Shown here: positions 8,267-17,443 of the stretch, piece by piece
How the letters are laid out: every line of letters begins with the position of its first letter
Numbering within the stretch: the stretch's first letter is position 1
Source of the DNA: Lewinellaceae bacterium
GTDB lineage: Bacteria > Bacteroidota > Bacteroidia > Chitinophagales > Saprospiraceae
Assembly: GCA_016710765.1 (NCBI GenBank)
Contig: JADJUJ010000007.1
Coordinates: 248,001 to 312,000 of the forward strand
DNA: 64,000 nucleotides
Reading direction: 5' to 3'
The notes under the pieces: model-generated
Databases searched by the model: none
Told to the model about the DNA's origin: nothing
What the model saw: the letters and a program-made list of their open reading frames with translations, nothing else
Position numbers and translations under genes: made by a program

Positions 8267-10051
8267 ATGAGGATACGGCAGTTTTTTAAGATTGGTTTGC
8301 GATGCAGTTTCGGTGGCATTTTCTTGCTGCCAGCATTTTCCACCGGCTATCCACCGTTGACAACGGTATTGCCTGCTCCTGAAATCACCGTAGACGCTTA
8401 CCCTAAAGATTATTTTAAAAACCCGGTTGACGATGTCCTTAAGCTGGCGGGTACTTTTGGGGAACTCCGCCCCGGGCATTTTCATACCGGCCTCGACATC
8501 AAGAGTAAAACAGGCGGTACTGGCCAGCCCGTCATGGCAGCGGCCGAAGGATACATTTACCAAATCAAGGTGCTTTCCAGCGGATATGGCAATGTGTTGT
8601 ACCTGCGCCACCCCAATGGCTACACCACCCTGTACGCCCATCTCGACCATTTTGCACCCGAAATTGAGCAATGGGTAAAAGAACAGCAGTACAAGCGCGA
8701 GCGATTCCAGGTGGTACTCAAACCTACCAGCACACAATTCCGGGTGAAGGCAGGGCAGGTAATCGGTGCATTGGGCAACTCGGGCGGGTCGTCGGGGCCA
8801 CACCTTCATTTCGAGATCCGCAATACCAGCACCCAAAGGGCCCTTAACCCGGAATTGTTTGGTTTGCCCATCAACGATCAGTCAGCGCCCCAAATCCGCG
8901 ACATGAAATATTATATCTTGGATGAGGAACACAATGTGCTTAAGGAACTGGCTTTGCCGGTACAGCGGGGCACCGATGGCGTTTGGCGACCCAAAGCCGG
9001 TGATACGCTTCGGATAGGTGCCAGCAGGGTAGGTTTTGCGGTAAAAGTTTATGATAAAATGGGTGGGCTACCCAACGATAATGGTATTTATGCCCTGACG
9101 ATGACGGCTTCCGGTCAGAAATCGTTCGAATGGCGGGCCGAGAACATCTCATTCGCCGAAACCCGCTACCTCAATGCCCACGTCGATTACAGTGCGCGGC
9201 AACGGTTTGGCGCCTGGTTCCATCGTTGTTTTGTATTGCCCGGCGATTATTTGTCCAATTACACCCCAACGAACACACGAGGGGCCGTTTTCTTAAAGCC
9301 TGGGGTTGCCGTGCCCATTCAAATTTCCGCCATGGATGCCTCGGGAAACAGTGCAAAAGTTGCTTTTGTAGTCGTGGGTAATCCCATTTTGGAACCCATC
9401 TTCAGCGATGCCTACAACCAATTGTTTCCGTTCGACATTGCGAATGTTTTTGAAACCCCCGGGCTGAAAATTGCCCTGCCCAAGGGCGCCCTGTATGAGG
9501 ATTGCCCTTTCAGCCTGACAGTGGGCGCTACCCCCACATCGGCATACTCCCCGCTGTATACCGTGGGCCGGGAAACCGTTCCACTGCATAAGAATTTCGA
9601 ACTCCGTATGCAGCCTTCAAACCTTCCAACTGATCGGCGCAAAAAGGCCATTATTGCCCGCAAGGACTCGGGTAAACCCGTTAACTGCGGTGGCGTTTGG
9701 TCGGCCGACGACATGCTGCTCACCAAGGTCCGCGATTTTGGGAACTACTGCATCATGACCGACACTGAACCGCCCAGCATCACGCCGGTGGTGTTCGACC
9801 GCAACATGACCAAAAAAAGCAGCATGTCGTTTCGGATCAATGATAACTTCGAAACCGATGCGCAGGCAGATGGGCTTCGGTACAAAGGAACCATCGATGG
9901 GAATTGGGTGTTGTTCGAATACGATGCAAAACGAGATCGGCTGACCTACACGTTCGATGAGCATGTGGGCGCGGGAGAGCACCAGTTGCGACTTGTGGTT
10001 ACCGATGATCGCGGCAACACCAAGGTGTTGGAGCGCAGCTTTATCCGTTGA
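8267..10051 (+). CDS. M23-family zinc peptidase, secreted
   Basis: This 594-residue protein probably cleaves or regulates peptidoglycan cross-links in the periplasm. A signal segment covers about residues 1-27. The LytM domain lies at about 60-190, with zinc ligands H73 and D77 in HFHTGLD (HxxxD), HLDHF near 125, and H179-x-H181 in GPHLHFEIR. The remaining 400 residues are beta-rich (KVYDKMGGLPNDNGIYAL, DTEPPSITPV, FRINDNFETD) and look like Ig/FN3-type modules. The catalytic residues are intact, so activity is expected rather than an EnvC-like pseudo-enzyme. The stop abuts the end of the convergent glycosyltransferase gene with no gap. Confidence 0.88.
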   Translation: MRIRQFFKIGLRCSFGGIFLLPAFSTGYPPLTTVLPAPEITVDAYPKDYFKNPVDDVLKLAGTFGELRPGHFHTGLDIKSKTGGTGQPVMAAAEGYIYQIKVLSSGYGNVLYLRHPNGYTTLYAHLDHFAPEIEQWVKEQQYKRERFQVVLKPTSTQFRVKAGQVIGALGNSGGSSGPHLHFEIRNTSTQRALNPELFGLPINDQSAPQIRDMKYYILDEEHNVLKELALPVQRGTDGVWRPKAGDTLRIGASRVGFAVKVYDKMGGLPNDNGIYALTMTASGQKSFEWRAENISFAETRYLNAHVDYSARQRFGAWFHRCFVLPGDYLSNYTPTNTRGAVFLKPGVAVPIQISAMDASGNSAKVAFVVVGNPILEPIFSDAYNQLFPFDIANVFETPGLKIALPKGALYEDCPFSLTVGATPTSAYSPLYTVGRETVPLHKNFELRMQPSNLPTDRRKKAIIARKDSGKPVNCGGVWSADDMLLTKVRDFGNYCIMTDTEPPSITPVVFDRNMTKKSSMSFRINDNFETDAQADGLRYKGTIDGNWVLFEYDAKRDRLTYTFDEHVGAGEHQLRLVVTDDRGNTKVLERSFIR

Positions 10052-11158
10052 TTATTTCCAGCGTTTTCCTGGTCCGAACAACAGCAAAGCAGGCGTCAGC
10101 ACACCCCAGTACAAGCATAACAGCAGATCAAACACTGGCGCCAGAGGACTGAGATCCCGGATGCCCATTTGTTTGCCCGACTTGCTTATCAGTAAAGCCA
10201 CGCTCCATCCGCGCAGCAGGAAGGCTACCCAAACCCAATCGGGCGTGCCCCCCATCAGCAGTAAGGCAGCAAACGCTCCGTAGAACAGGACATGCGAAAC
10301 CGCTATACCCGCCAACATGATTTGGTGCCGGAGCCGGTAATGCGGTCCGGCCGACAACTGCCTTCTTTTTTGGCGAAGCCAGTGGCTCCAGCTTGCTTCC
10401 GCGCGGGAATACATCCAGGCGTCGGGATGAAAACAAAGCGCGCAATTACCTGCGCTGGCGTTGGCGTTGACAAAGAGGTCGTCGTCACCGGAAGCCAATT
10501 GAGGCTGTGGGGCCGTGCTGTATTTGCGTTGCAAAAAAGCCATGTTACGGCCTACACCCATGTAAGGCTGTCCGGCATGGGCCAGTGCACCGTATTGAAA
10601 CGCTGTGAAATAGGTTTCAAAACGCTGCCAGGCATTCAGCCATCCGGGCGCTGCATCGTGGGGCGCGTAGCCCAGAACAATTTCAGTGGATGCTTTTTCA
10701 GAAAAACCGGCCATCATTATCTGCAGCCACATCTTGCTGTTTGGCCGGCAATCGGAATCGGTTACTACAATGTGCGGATAACGGGCGGCCTGAACACCTT
10801 GGAGGATTGCGGCTTTTTTTCCTGCTGTTTTTTTGACGGGAATGGACAGCACCCGCAAGTTTGAATGGATGGCGCATAATTTTTTCAGTGCCGACAAAGT
10901 TTGATCCGATGATGCATCGTCTACAACCAGCACTTCATACGTCGGATATTCCTGCCCGAGCAATTTCGGCAGGTTTTGTTGCAGATTATTGGCCTCGTTT
11001 CGGGCGCATACCACAACGGAGCAGGGTAAATGGCTGGCTTTCGTTACAGGCTCTTTTCTTTTTTTCCAGGCAAAGGGTGCAAAGACACCCCACCAAAGCG
11101 CCATTTGTAACAACCAGGCAAAGCCAAAAATCCATATGGTCCAACTGTACAGCGTCAT
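10052..11158 (-). CDS. Family 2 glycosyltransferase, membrane-bound
   Basis: The 368-residue protein starts with a membrane helix (SWTIWIFGFAWLLQMALWWG). The GT-A domain has SVVVCARNEANNL, VLVVDDASSDQT (nucleotide-binding Asp), and VVTDSDCRP (DxD metal site). Later motifs are SGDDDLFVN and a QKRRQ (QxxRW-like) motif in WLRQKRRQLS, typical of processive or polyprenol-dependent GT2 enzymes. Two or three C-terminal helices (ILFYGAFAALLLMGG, WVWVAFLLRGWSVALL, DLLLCLYWGVLTPALLL) complete it. It presumably transfers a sugar to a lipid or surface glycan; the acceptor is unknown. It is convergent with the M23 gene, divergent from cmk, and no glycan cluster surrounds it. Confidence 0.88.
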   Translation of the reverse strand: MTLYSWTIWIFGFAWLLQMALWWGVFAPFAWKKRKEPVTKASHLPCSVVVCARNEANNLQQNLPKLLGQEYPTYEVLVVDDASSDQTLSALKKLCAIHSNLRVLSIPVKKTAGKKAAILQGVQAARYPHIVVTDSDCRPNSKMWLQIMMAGFSEKASTEIVLGYAPHDAAPGWLNAWQRFETYFTAFQYGALAHAGQPYMGVGRNMAFLQRKYSTAPQPQLASGDDDLFVNANASAGNCALCFHPDAWMYSRAEASWSHWLRQKRRQLSAGPHYRLRHQIMLAGIAVSHVLFYGAFAALLLMGGTPDWVWVAFLLRGWSVALLISKSGKQMGIRDLSPLAPVFDLLLCLYWGVLTPALLLFGPGKRWK

Positions 11159-11268
11159 AGCGGAAAGATCGGGTGCTACGGCGAATTTTTACTAAAATAA
11201 GACCCGGTTAAAACTTGAATGGGGCTGTTAGGTGCTTGTTGCTACAAGATTTTTTACCTTGCGGCTCC

Positions 11269-11958
11269 ATGGAATCTAAGAAAAAAATCATCGTGGCGAT
11301 CGATGGCCATTCTTCCTGCGGGAAAAGCACCCTGGCCAAGGCGTTGGCCAAAGCCCTGCATTATGCCTACGGTGATTCCGGCGCTATGTACCGGGCGGTT
11401 ACCCTTTATTTTTTGGACCAAGCCGTGGATTACAATGTCCCGGAGGCTGTTGAGGCGGCACTCGAACAAATTGAAATCCATTTCGAGCGGGTGGAGGGGC
11501 AAAACCATACCTTTTTAAACGGTGAGGATGTTGAACGCAGCATTCGCGAAATGCGTGTCAGCGAACTGGTAAGTCCGGTATCGGCTATCCCGGCGGTGCG
11601 AAAGGCCATGGTGCGCCAACAGCAAGCCATGGGTAAACGCCGCGGGATTGTTATGGATGGCCGGGATATCGGAACCGTTGTTTTTCCGGATGCTGAACTC
11701 AAAATTTTCCTGACCGCAGATGTGGACGTTCGCACCAGCCGGCGACATCTGGAACTGGCTGCCAAAGGCATTGATGCCGAGTGGGACGACATCATGCAAA
11801 ATATCCAGGAACGCGACTTTATCGCCTCCAACCGCGCCGATAGTCCGCTTCGAACAGCCGACGACTCGGTCACCATCGACAACACCCTGTTGTCGGAAGA
11901 GGAACAGCTGCAACAGGCACTGAGCCTGGCACAGCAGCGTATGGCCATGGTAGTATGA
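11269..11958 (+). CDS. cmk: Cytidylate kinase
   Basis: Cmk phosphorylates CMP/dCMP with ATP. ATG at 11269 is chosen over an upstream in-frame codon at 11215 because MESKKKIIVAIDG is the normal family start. A promoter-like TACCTTGC lies at 11255-11262, just 6 bases before it; the short leader is unusual but fits Bacteroidota. Motifs: P-loop GHSSCGKST, GDSGAMYRAVTL, IVMDGRDIGTVVFPDA (CMP-binding), and SNRADSPL (Arg lid). Length 229 residues is standard. The stop overlaps the esterase start (ATGA), so the two genes are translationally coupled. Confidence 0.94.
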   Translation: MESKKKIIVAIDGHSSCGKSTLAKALAKALHYAYGDSGAMYRAVTLYFLDQAVDYNVPEAVEAALEQIEIHFERVEGQNHTFLNGEDVERSIREMRVSELVSPVSAIPAVRKAMVRQQQAMGKRRGIVMDGRDIGTVVFPDAELKIFLTADVDVRTSRRHLELAAKGIDAEWDDIMQNIQERDFIASNRADSPLRTADDSVTIDNTLLSEEEQLQQALSLAQQRMAMVV

Positions 11959-12821
11959 AAATATGGACACCACCAACCCGCAGCGTCCGGAACTGGCTTT
12001 CGGGCAATAAAGTTACCATACATCCCATTCGGGAATGGCACTCAGCGGCATTGGGCAGGGCTGTGGATATTGATATATACCTGCCACCAGGCTATCACCC
12101 GGGCATCCGGCGTTATTATTCGCTGTTGTTGCTCAACGACGGACAAGATCTTCCCTACGTACGGTTGCAACAAACCCTGGAGCGCCTGTACCAAAACAAG
12201 GATATTCCACACCTAATAGCGGTAGGCATTCACGCCGGGAAAAACAGGATCCGGGAATACGGGACGGCCAGTCAGGCTGATTACAAAGGCCGGGGCGACC
12301 TGGCCGCAGCGCACCAGGAATTTGTACGCAGCGAATTGTTGCCGCATTTGTACCGGCACTACCCCTTGAAAGACGATCCGAGGCACATGGCCTATGCCGG
12401 TTTTTCCCTGGGTGGGTTATCGGCTTTTGATGTGGCATGGGCAAATCCGCAACTGTTTGGAACTGCCGGTGTGTTCTCCGGCGCGCTGTGGTGGCGTTCC
12501 CATGCCGTGCGGCCGGAAGACCCCGATGCCGACAGGATTGCGCATACCCTGGTGCTCAATAGTTCGGACCGGCCCAATAGTCAGCGTTTTTGGTTCCAGG
12601 CCGGCACCAAAGATGAGGAAGAGGACCGCAACAACAACGGCGTCATTGATGCCATTGATGATACCCTTCACCTCATCGAATGCCTTAAAACCAAGGGCTA
12701 CCCCGATGAGCAGCTTCAGTATTTGGAAATGGAAGGTGGCGAGCACAATCCGGCCACCTGGGGTGAAGCCATGCCTGATTTTCTGGCGTGGAGTTTTAGG
12801 GCACCAGGTTACCAGTATTAA
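11955..12821 (+). CDS. Esterase-D-type alpha/beta hydrolase with calcium-loop insert
   Basis: This 288-residue hydrolase has the nucleophile elbow G-F-S-L-G-G (S151), an oxyanion strand near YSLLLLNDGQD, and the catalytic His in GGEHNPATW (H264), as in esterase D / enterochelin-esterase-like enzymes. No signal peptide is seen. Between the elbow and the His it carries DRNNNGVIDAID (224-235), which fits a calcium-binding EF-hand/dockerin-type loop (D-x-N-x-N-G-x-I-D-x-x-D). In this fold the catalytic acid lies in this region (D220 is a candidate), so calcium may stabilise the active site. The ATG overlaps the cmk stop. The substrate is unknown. Confidence 0.82.
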   Translation: MKIWTPPTRSVRNWLSGNKVTIHPIREWHSAALGRAVDIDIYLPPGYHPGIRRYYSLLLLNDGQDLPYVRLQQTLERLYQNKDIPHLIAVGIHAGKNRIREYGTASQADYKGRGDLAAAHQEFVRSELLPHLYRHYPLKDDPRHMAYAGFSLGGLSAFDVAWANPQLFGTAGVFSGALWWRSHAVRPEDPDADRIAHTLVLNSSDRPNSQRFWFQAGTKDEEEDRNNNGVIDAIDDTLHLIECLKTKGYPDEQLQYLEMEGGEHNPATWGEAMPDFLAWSFRAPGYQY

Positions 12822-12845
12822 TTTGCCACCCTGTGGGGCCAGACT

Positions 12846-14366
12846 TTATTTGTTGGTATTCGAACGGGATAATTGTTGCGTATAAATGTTGTTGTAAAAT
12901 TGTCTCCATTGCGAAGACGATTGTGCATAAAGCCCCAGTTGAGGGTGGTCGTCGGTTAATGTCTCGGCGTGGAGCGTATCCAATGGCGTAGTCTTGATTC
13001 GTGCCTCCTGTAGTGTTTCCAAGGGTAGGGTGTTACTGGTGCCGGCAACAAAAATAAGGTTTCGTTCTGCCGCTGTCCCCGGGGAGGCCAGAACTTGGGC
13101 GTAGTATCCCGCTTCCAGCATGGTTTTAAAAACTGCCCGGCTGAGACGGCCATTTGGGCCCTCCCAATACCCGTAAAAATTTACCAGTAACAGGCCATCT
13201 TGTTTTAAGTTATCAGCAGTTTCTAGCAGGCTTTCCTTTGTGAGGATATGTTCCGGTGCCGATTCCCCTTTAAAAACATCGTAGATGATGATATTGTATT
13301 GGCCCGTATTCGTACGGATAAAATGCCGGGCATCATCGAGCCAAACCCTGGTTGATGCTGGTAGTTGGAAGAATTGTTTGGCAATATGCTCCAGGCGGGC
13401 ATCGATTTCTACCGCTTCGACTTGATAACCTCGATCGCAGAGGTGTTTGGCCAGCGTGCCGCCGCCCATTCCCAGGAGCAGAACCCTGGATCCGGGTGGA
13501 TAACGCTTGGTGCACTCCGATATGATTTTAGTGTATTTCCAAAAATCGGTTTCCGGCGCGTTCAGGTCCATAACTGTTTGAAGTGTGTTGTTGACCACCA
13601 ACCCGCGCAGTATTCTTTCCGGCTCGTGGGCGAAAGGAGAAAAGTCTATGATTTTAATCTGGCCCAGGATGCCTTCCGATTGGTAGCGCAGGGTTTCATG
13701 CTTTGAGGTTTGTTTGTTTTCAGGCTGAAAAGCCGCTGCTAAGCATGCTATCGCCAGTAAAAGGATAGGGGCACTTCGGACTTTAATTTGCAGCAGTGAA
13801 ATTGCTGGCGGTATGGCCAGCAGTAATCCTATCACCAGCGCTGGATGGCTTATTCCGAACTCCGGGATAAGATAAAACCCCAGCAAGAAGGTTATCAGGA
13901 TACCCCCCAGGGTGGATATTCCATACACATTACCCGCCATGTTCCCGGCAGACTGTGGGCTGTTCGTGAGGATATTAATCACAATGGGGGATGTGATGCC
14001 CAGCAGCACAAGTGGTGGAAACATAAAAATCAACAGCGATATGATAACCCCCAACTGAAACGGAAGGCTCAAGGTATGTTCCATGATCCAGTGACTGCTT
14101 AGGGGCATCAGCATCAAGGTGCAACCTGCTGAAAACAGTATCCAATACAGTAATTTTACATTATTGGCAACACGTCGGGAAAGGATCCCTCCCGCAAAAT
14201 ACCCCATCATCAGGCCACCCAGTGTTATTCCCAGTGCTGCGGCCCATACGTACAGCGAAGTGCCAAAATAAGGAGCAAGAATGCGCGCTCCAATCAACTC
14301 ACAGGCCATAACGGCACCGCCTTCCAAAAAGGAGAGGGAGTAGAGGTAGTATTTGTGGATACTCAT
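12846..14366 (-). CDS. Fused membrane / spermidine-synthase-like protein
   Basis: The 506-residue protein has about eight membrane helices in its first 230 residues (SLSFLEGGAVMACELIGARILAP..., LGITLGGLMMGYFAGGIL, VIISLLIFMFPPLVLLG). A soluble aminopropyltransferase-like Rossmann domain follows. The latter shows LLLGMGGGTLAKHL, VEAVEIDARLEHIA, LDDARHFI, and YDVFKGESAPEHI. This is the fused MFS/spermidine synthase family. The polyamine-synthase Asp pair is only partly visible (YDVF), so polyamine synthesis is uncertain. It converges with the esterase gene and lies downstream of prfB. Confidence 0.85.
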   Translation of the reverse strand: MSIHKYYLYSLSFLEGGAVMACELIGARILAPYFGTSLYVWAAALGITLGGLMMGYFAGGILSRRVANNVKLLYWILFSAGCTLMLMPLSSHWIMEHTLSLPFQLGVIISLLIFMFPPLVLLGITSPIVINILTNSPQSAGNMAGNVYGISTLGGILITFLLGFYLIPEFGISHPALVIGLLLAIPPAISLLQIKVRSAPILLLAIACLAAAFQPENKQTSKHETLRYQSEGILGQIKIIDFSPFAHEPERILRGLVVNNTLQTVMDLNAPETDFWKYTKIISECTKRYPPGSRVLLLGMGGGTLAKHLCDRGYQVEAVEIDARLEHIAKQFFQLPASTRVWLDDARHFIRTNTGQYNIIIYDVFKGESAPEHILTKESLLETADNLKQDGLLLVNFYGYWEGPNGRLSRAVFKTMLEAGYYAQVLASPGTAAERNLIFVAGTSNTLPLETLQEARIKTTPLDTLHAETLTDDHPQLGLYAQSSSQWRQFYNNIYTQQLSRSNTNK

Positions 14367-14451
14367 GTGGCCTCGTGGCTAAATAGAAATACCTGCAAGA
14401 TAGGATTTTTGAAAATACTGCCCACCTTACAGCCTATTTACCCTCCACTGC

Positions 14452-15559
14452 CTAATCTTCATCCTCCACCGGCACCGGATTGCTTTTCCACATCAGAAAG
14501 GCTTTCAGGAAACCATCGAGATCGCCGTCGAGCACGGCATCGGGGTTGTGCACTTTGTAGCCGGAGCGCAGGTCTTTCACCCAGCGGTCGTCGAGTACGT
14601 AGGAGCGGATCTGACTGCCCCATTCAATTTTACTTTTACCGGCTTCCACCTTGTCTTTTTCCTCCTGGCGTTTGCGCACCTCAATATCGTACAAGCGGCT
14701 TTTCAGCATCTTCATGGCGCGGTCGCGGTTCTGGTGCTGGCTGCGCTCAGCCTGGCATTCCACCACAACGCCGGAAGGAAGGTGCCGCAATCGAACGGCT
14801 GATTCCGTCCGGTTAACGTGCTGACCACCGGCGCCGGAAGCGCGGAACACATCCATCTCGAGGTCGTCGGGCTTGATGACAATCTCAATGCTGTCGTCTT
14901 CCACCAAGGGGTAAACAAAAACGGAGGAAAAGGTGGTTTGGCGTTTTCCCTGAGCATTGAAGGGGCTGATGCGCACCAGGCGGTGGACGCCATTTTCGCT
15001 TTTCAGCCAACCGTAGGCGTAATCTCCCCGGATTTCTATACTGGCCGATTTGATGCCAGCGGCATCGCCGTCTTGTTCGAAGAGGTCGATCACTTTGTAT
15101 CCCGATTTTTCTGCCCACATGCGGTACATGCGCAGCAACATAGCGGACCAGTCGCAGGCCTCGGTACCACCGGCGCCAGCGTTGATGGTAAGCACCGCAT
15201 TCATTTCATCCTCTTTTAGGTTGAGGGTGCTGCGGAACTCTGCATCTGCCAGGATTTCTGAGGTTTTATTGTACTGGTCATTGACCTCCGCTTCTGTGGT
15301 CATGCCCTCTTTTTGGAATTCAAATAAGCCTTCGAGATCGTCGACTTCGCGGGCAATAGTATGGTAATCGTCTACCCATCTTTTGTTGGCGCCGATCGTG
15401 CGCTGAATGCCTTCGGCGCGTTTGGGGTCATTCCAAAAATTGGGGTCGAGCGTCTGGCTGGTCAGGTCTTCAATCTCACGTGAACGGTTGTCCACGTCAA
15501 AGATACCTCCTAAGGACCGCCAGCTTGTCTTTCAGTTCTTTTAACTGTTCGATGGTCAT
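14452..15559 (-). CDS. prfB: Peptide chain release factor 2, programmed +1 frameshift
   Basis: RF2 terminates translation at UGA/UAA. Translation starts at 15559 (MTIEQLKELKDKLAVLRRYL) and meets an in-frame TGA after 20 codons, then continues in the +1 frame as DVDNRSREIEDL. The rebuilt protein is about 368 residues, the usual RF2 length. It shows the stop-recognition tripeptide SPF (about 198-200) in RISPFNAQGKRQTTF and the catalytic GGQ (about 244-246) in GAGGQHVNRTES. Autoregulation is built in: low RF2 makes ribosomes pause at the TGA and shift. This is a genuine recoding event and not an assembly lesion. Confidence 0.97.
15497..15511 (-). promoter_or_regulatory. RF2 recoding site (AGGAGG TAT CTT TGA C)
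   Basis: Read on the minus strand, an internal Shine-Dalgarno-like AGGAGG (15511-15506) stands one codon before the slippery CTT (15502-15500) and the TGA (15499-15497), followed by C. This is the canonical prfB arrangement in which the SD pulls the ribosome +1. Confidence 0.95.
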
Positions 15560-15654
15560 AAGCTGGAAACGGATGTTTTAAGCAAGCCACCTTCAAAGCC
15601 ATCAAAAACGGTGGTTTGATCAACTTTGAAGGTGGAATGCGGGAAATATTGTTG

Positions 15655-16536
15655 TTACAACACTTCAATATAGTAAATGATTTCAGTATTGGGTGGAATA
15701 GCGCCGTTGGGCGAACCTTTTTCTCCAAAACCCAACGCCGGCGGTATGATGGCATAAGCCTTACCCCCTTTTTTGAGCACTTGAACACATTCGTCGAAGC
15801 CCGGAATAAGTTGTCCGGCGCCGATCACAAAGGTTATCGGTTTTCCCAGCAGCAAACTGTTGTCGAATACCTTGCCATTGCTAAATGCACCAACAAAGTG
15901 CGCGCGTGCAGTGAGCCCTTTCACCAGGCTACTTGGGCCGCCCGGTTCAACCACTAAAACCTTTAATCCAGAAGGCGTTACGGTAAGTTTGTCGTCCAGC
16001 AGGCCGGATTTGTAATCAGCAGCAAATTTTGCAATTTGGGTTGCAGCGGAGGGGAAACGGTTGATGGCATTGATACTGTCCTGCTTCAGTTGCTCCAGTG
16101 TAAATACTTTATGAAGTTTTATTTCATAACGGGTTTCGGTCTCTCCAACAAATTCCGGGGGCAACATGCTCAATTTGAGGGAGTCGAGGGGGTCCCACAT
16201 GGTGGCGCTGTCGCCTTCCGTCATCAATTGGGCGGCATCGTAAATGGCTGGTGTGCGTTCAACGACATCCTTTGGAAAAGGAAGCTGAACTTCCCGCCAA
16301 ATGTTGCTGTACTTGGTGCTTGCTACAAGGGTATCCCGCAGGTAAGAGTCCACGGAAACTACCACAATTTCACCTGGCTTCACTTTGGGTCCGGGGAGAT
16401 TGGTGTGGTTGTACAGCAGTTTACCCCGCAGGGTTTTAGTTGCCTTGTCGCGATTGCGGTTCCAGGGTTTTTCTTGCTGGCAGCTGGTGGTTCCAATGGT
16501 CGACAGCAAGATCAGGAGCAGGAGTACTTGACGCAT
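15655..16536 (-). CDS. FKBP-type peptidyl-prolyl isomerase lipoprotein, copy 1
   Basis: The 293-residue protein has a lipoprotein signal (MRQVLLLLILLSTIGTTSC, Cys at 19). A beta-rich N-terminal region follows (YNHTNLPGPKVKPGEIVVVSVDSYLRDT). The C-terminal FKBP domain covers about 200-293: GLKVLVVEPGG, HFVGAFSNGKVFDNS, GAGQLIPGFDECVQVLKKGGKAYAIIPPALGFGEKGSPNGAIPPNTEIIYYIEVL. Active-site aromatic/Asp positions (VFDNS, LIPGFDE) are present. It likely assists folding of envelope proteins. It lies 10 bases from a paralog with the same architecture, so the two form a tandem duplication and probable operon. Confidence 0.9.
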   Translation of the reverse strand: MRQVLLLLILLSTIGTTSCQQEKPWNRNRDKATKTLRGKLLYNHTNLPGPKVKPGEIVVVSVDSYLRDTLVASTKYSNIWREVQLPFPKDVVERTPAIYDAAQLMTEGDSATMWDPLDSLKLSMLPPEFVGETETRYEIKLHKVFTLEQLKQDSINAINRFPSAATQIAKFAADYKSGLLDDKLTVTPSGLKVLVVEPGGPSSLVKGLTARAHFVGAFSNGKVFDNSLLLGKPITFVIGAGQLIPGFDECVQVLKKGGKAYAIIPPALGFGEKGSPNGAIPPNTEIIYYIEVL

Positions 16537-16546
16537 GGTTGCTTTT

Positions 16547-17401
16547 TTACAATATTTCGATGTAGAAAATCAGGTCGGTATTCGGGGCGATGGACCCATT
16601 CGGTGTTCCAGCTGTGCCATAGGCCAAGGCTGCGGGGATGAACAGGAATCCTTTGCCGCCGTGGTTGAACATCATGGCGCCTTCGTCCATACCTTTAATC
16701 AATTGCCCTACGCCAATAGGCATGCTCAGGGGCTCGCCACGCTGGAAGGAATTGTCGAACATATTGCCGTTTGTGGTCACACCGTAGTATTGCATGCTAA
16801 GTGTTTCACCTTTTGTAACTGGTCCGAGCTTGCCTTTTTCTTCTACCAGCACTTTGAGTCCGCTCGGCGAGCTGAGGAGTTGGCTGTTCAAGGCACCGGA
16901 ATTGAAATCGGCCAGGGTTTTATTCACTTTTGCCTGAACAGAAATCTGACGCGACATGGCCTCTTCTTTTTGCTTGGCTTGTTGCTCCGGGGTAATGACG
17001 TCTTCAACTTTAAGCACATACCGGATGGTGCGTTCGTTTTTCACCCGGGCCGGAATAAACCGGATCATGTTGGAATCGATGGTGCTGGTGATGGTAGCGC
17101 TGTCGCCTTTGGTCATGAGCAAACACGCGTCGAAATAATAGGATTTTTTGCCATTGACTTGATCTTCAGTAGGAATAACGATCCTTCTTGGCTTACCTGC
17201 TTTATAGGTGCTGCCAACGATGGTGTCGCCAATCCAGGTGTTGATGTTGGCAATTACCGTGGAGCCGGGTTGGATTTTTGGTCCTGGAAGGTTGGTGTGG
17301 TTAATAAACCGGAAACCGTTTTTGGTAACAATCCCTTCTTCCTGACAGGAGGCCAGATTGATGGCGATTGCGGTGACGAGGAAAAAAAACAGGTAACGCA
17401 T
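16547..17401 (-). CDS. FKBP-type peptidyl-prolyl isomerase lipoprotein, copy 2
   Basis: The 284-residue paralog of the downstream gene has a signal MRYLFFFLVTAIAINLASC with the lipid Cys at 19. It shares FINHTNLPGPKIQPGSTVIANINTW with its neighbour's NHTNLPGPKVKPG. The FKBP domain lies near the C-terminus (GVTTNGNMFDNSFQRGEPLSMPIGVGQLIKGMDEGAMMFNHGGKGFLFIPAALAYGTAGTPNGSIAPNTDLIFYIEIL). Residues 120-185 are a charged helical linker. The two copies differ clearly along their length, so the duplication is old. It is the first gene of the pair in transcription order. Confidence 0.9.
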   Translation of the reverse strand: MRYLFFFLVTAIAINLASCQEEGIVTKNGFRFINHTNLPGPKIQPGSTVIANINTWIGDTIVGSTYKAGKPRRIVIPTEDQVNGKKSYYFDACLLMTKGDSATITSTIDSNMIRFIPARVKNERTIRYVLKVEDVITPEQQAKQKEEAMSRQISVQAKVNKTLADFNSGALNSQLLSSPSGLKVLVEEKGKLGPVTKGETLSMQYYGVTTNGNMFDNSFQRGEPLSMPIGVGQLIKGMDEGAMMFNHGGKGFLFIPAALAYGTAGTPNGSIAPNTDLIFYIEIL

Positions 17402-17443
17402 CTTTAGGTGTATAAAGAAATGAGTGATGAAGTGAGCAAGCGT

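Noticed and set aside
15497..15559. In-frame TGA in prfB as a damaged gene
   Set aside because: The AGGAGG-TAT-CTT-TGA-C arrangement is the standard RF2 autoregulatory frameshift; the rebuilt protein is complete.
16535..17407. Long plus-strand open frame antisense to the FKBP gene
   Set aside because: It mirrors the minus-strand FKBP lipoprotein, which has clear motifs; no independent signal of coding.
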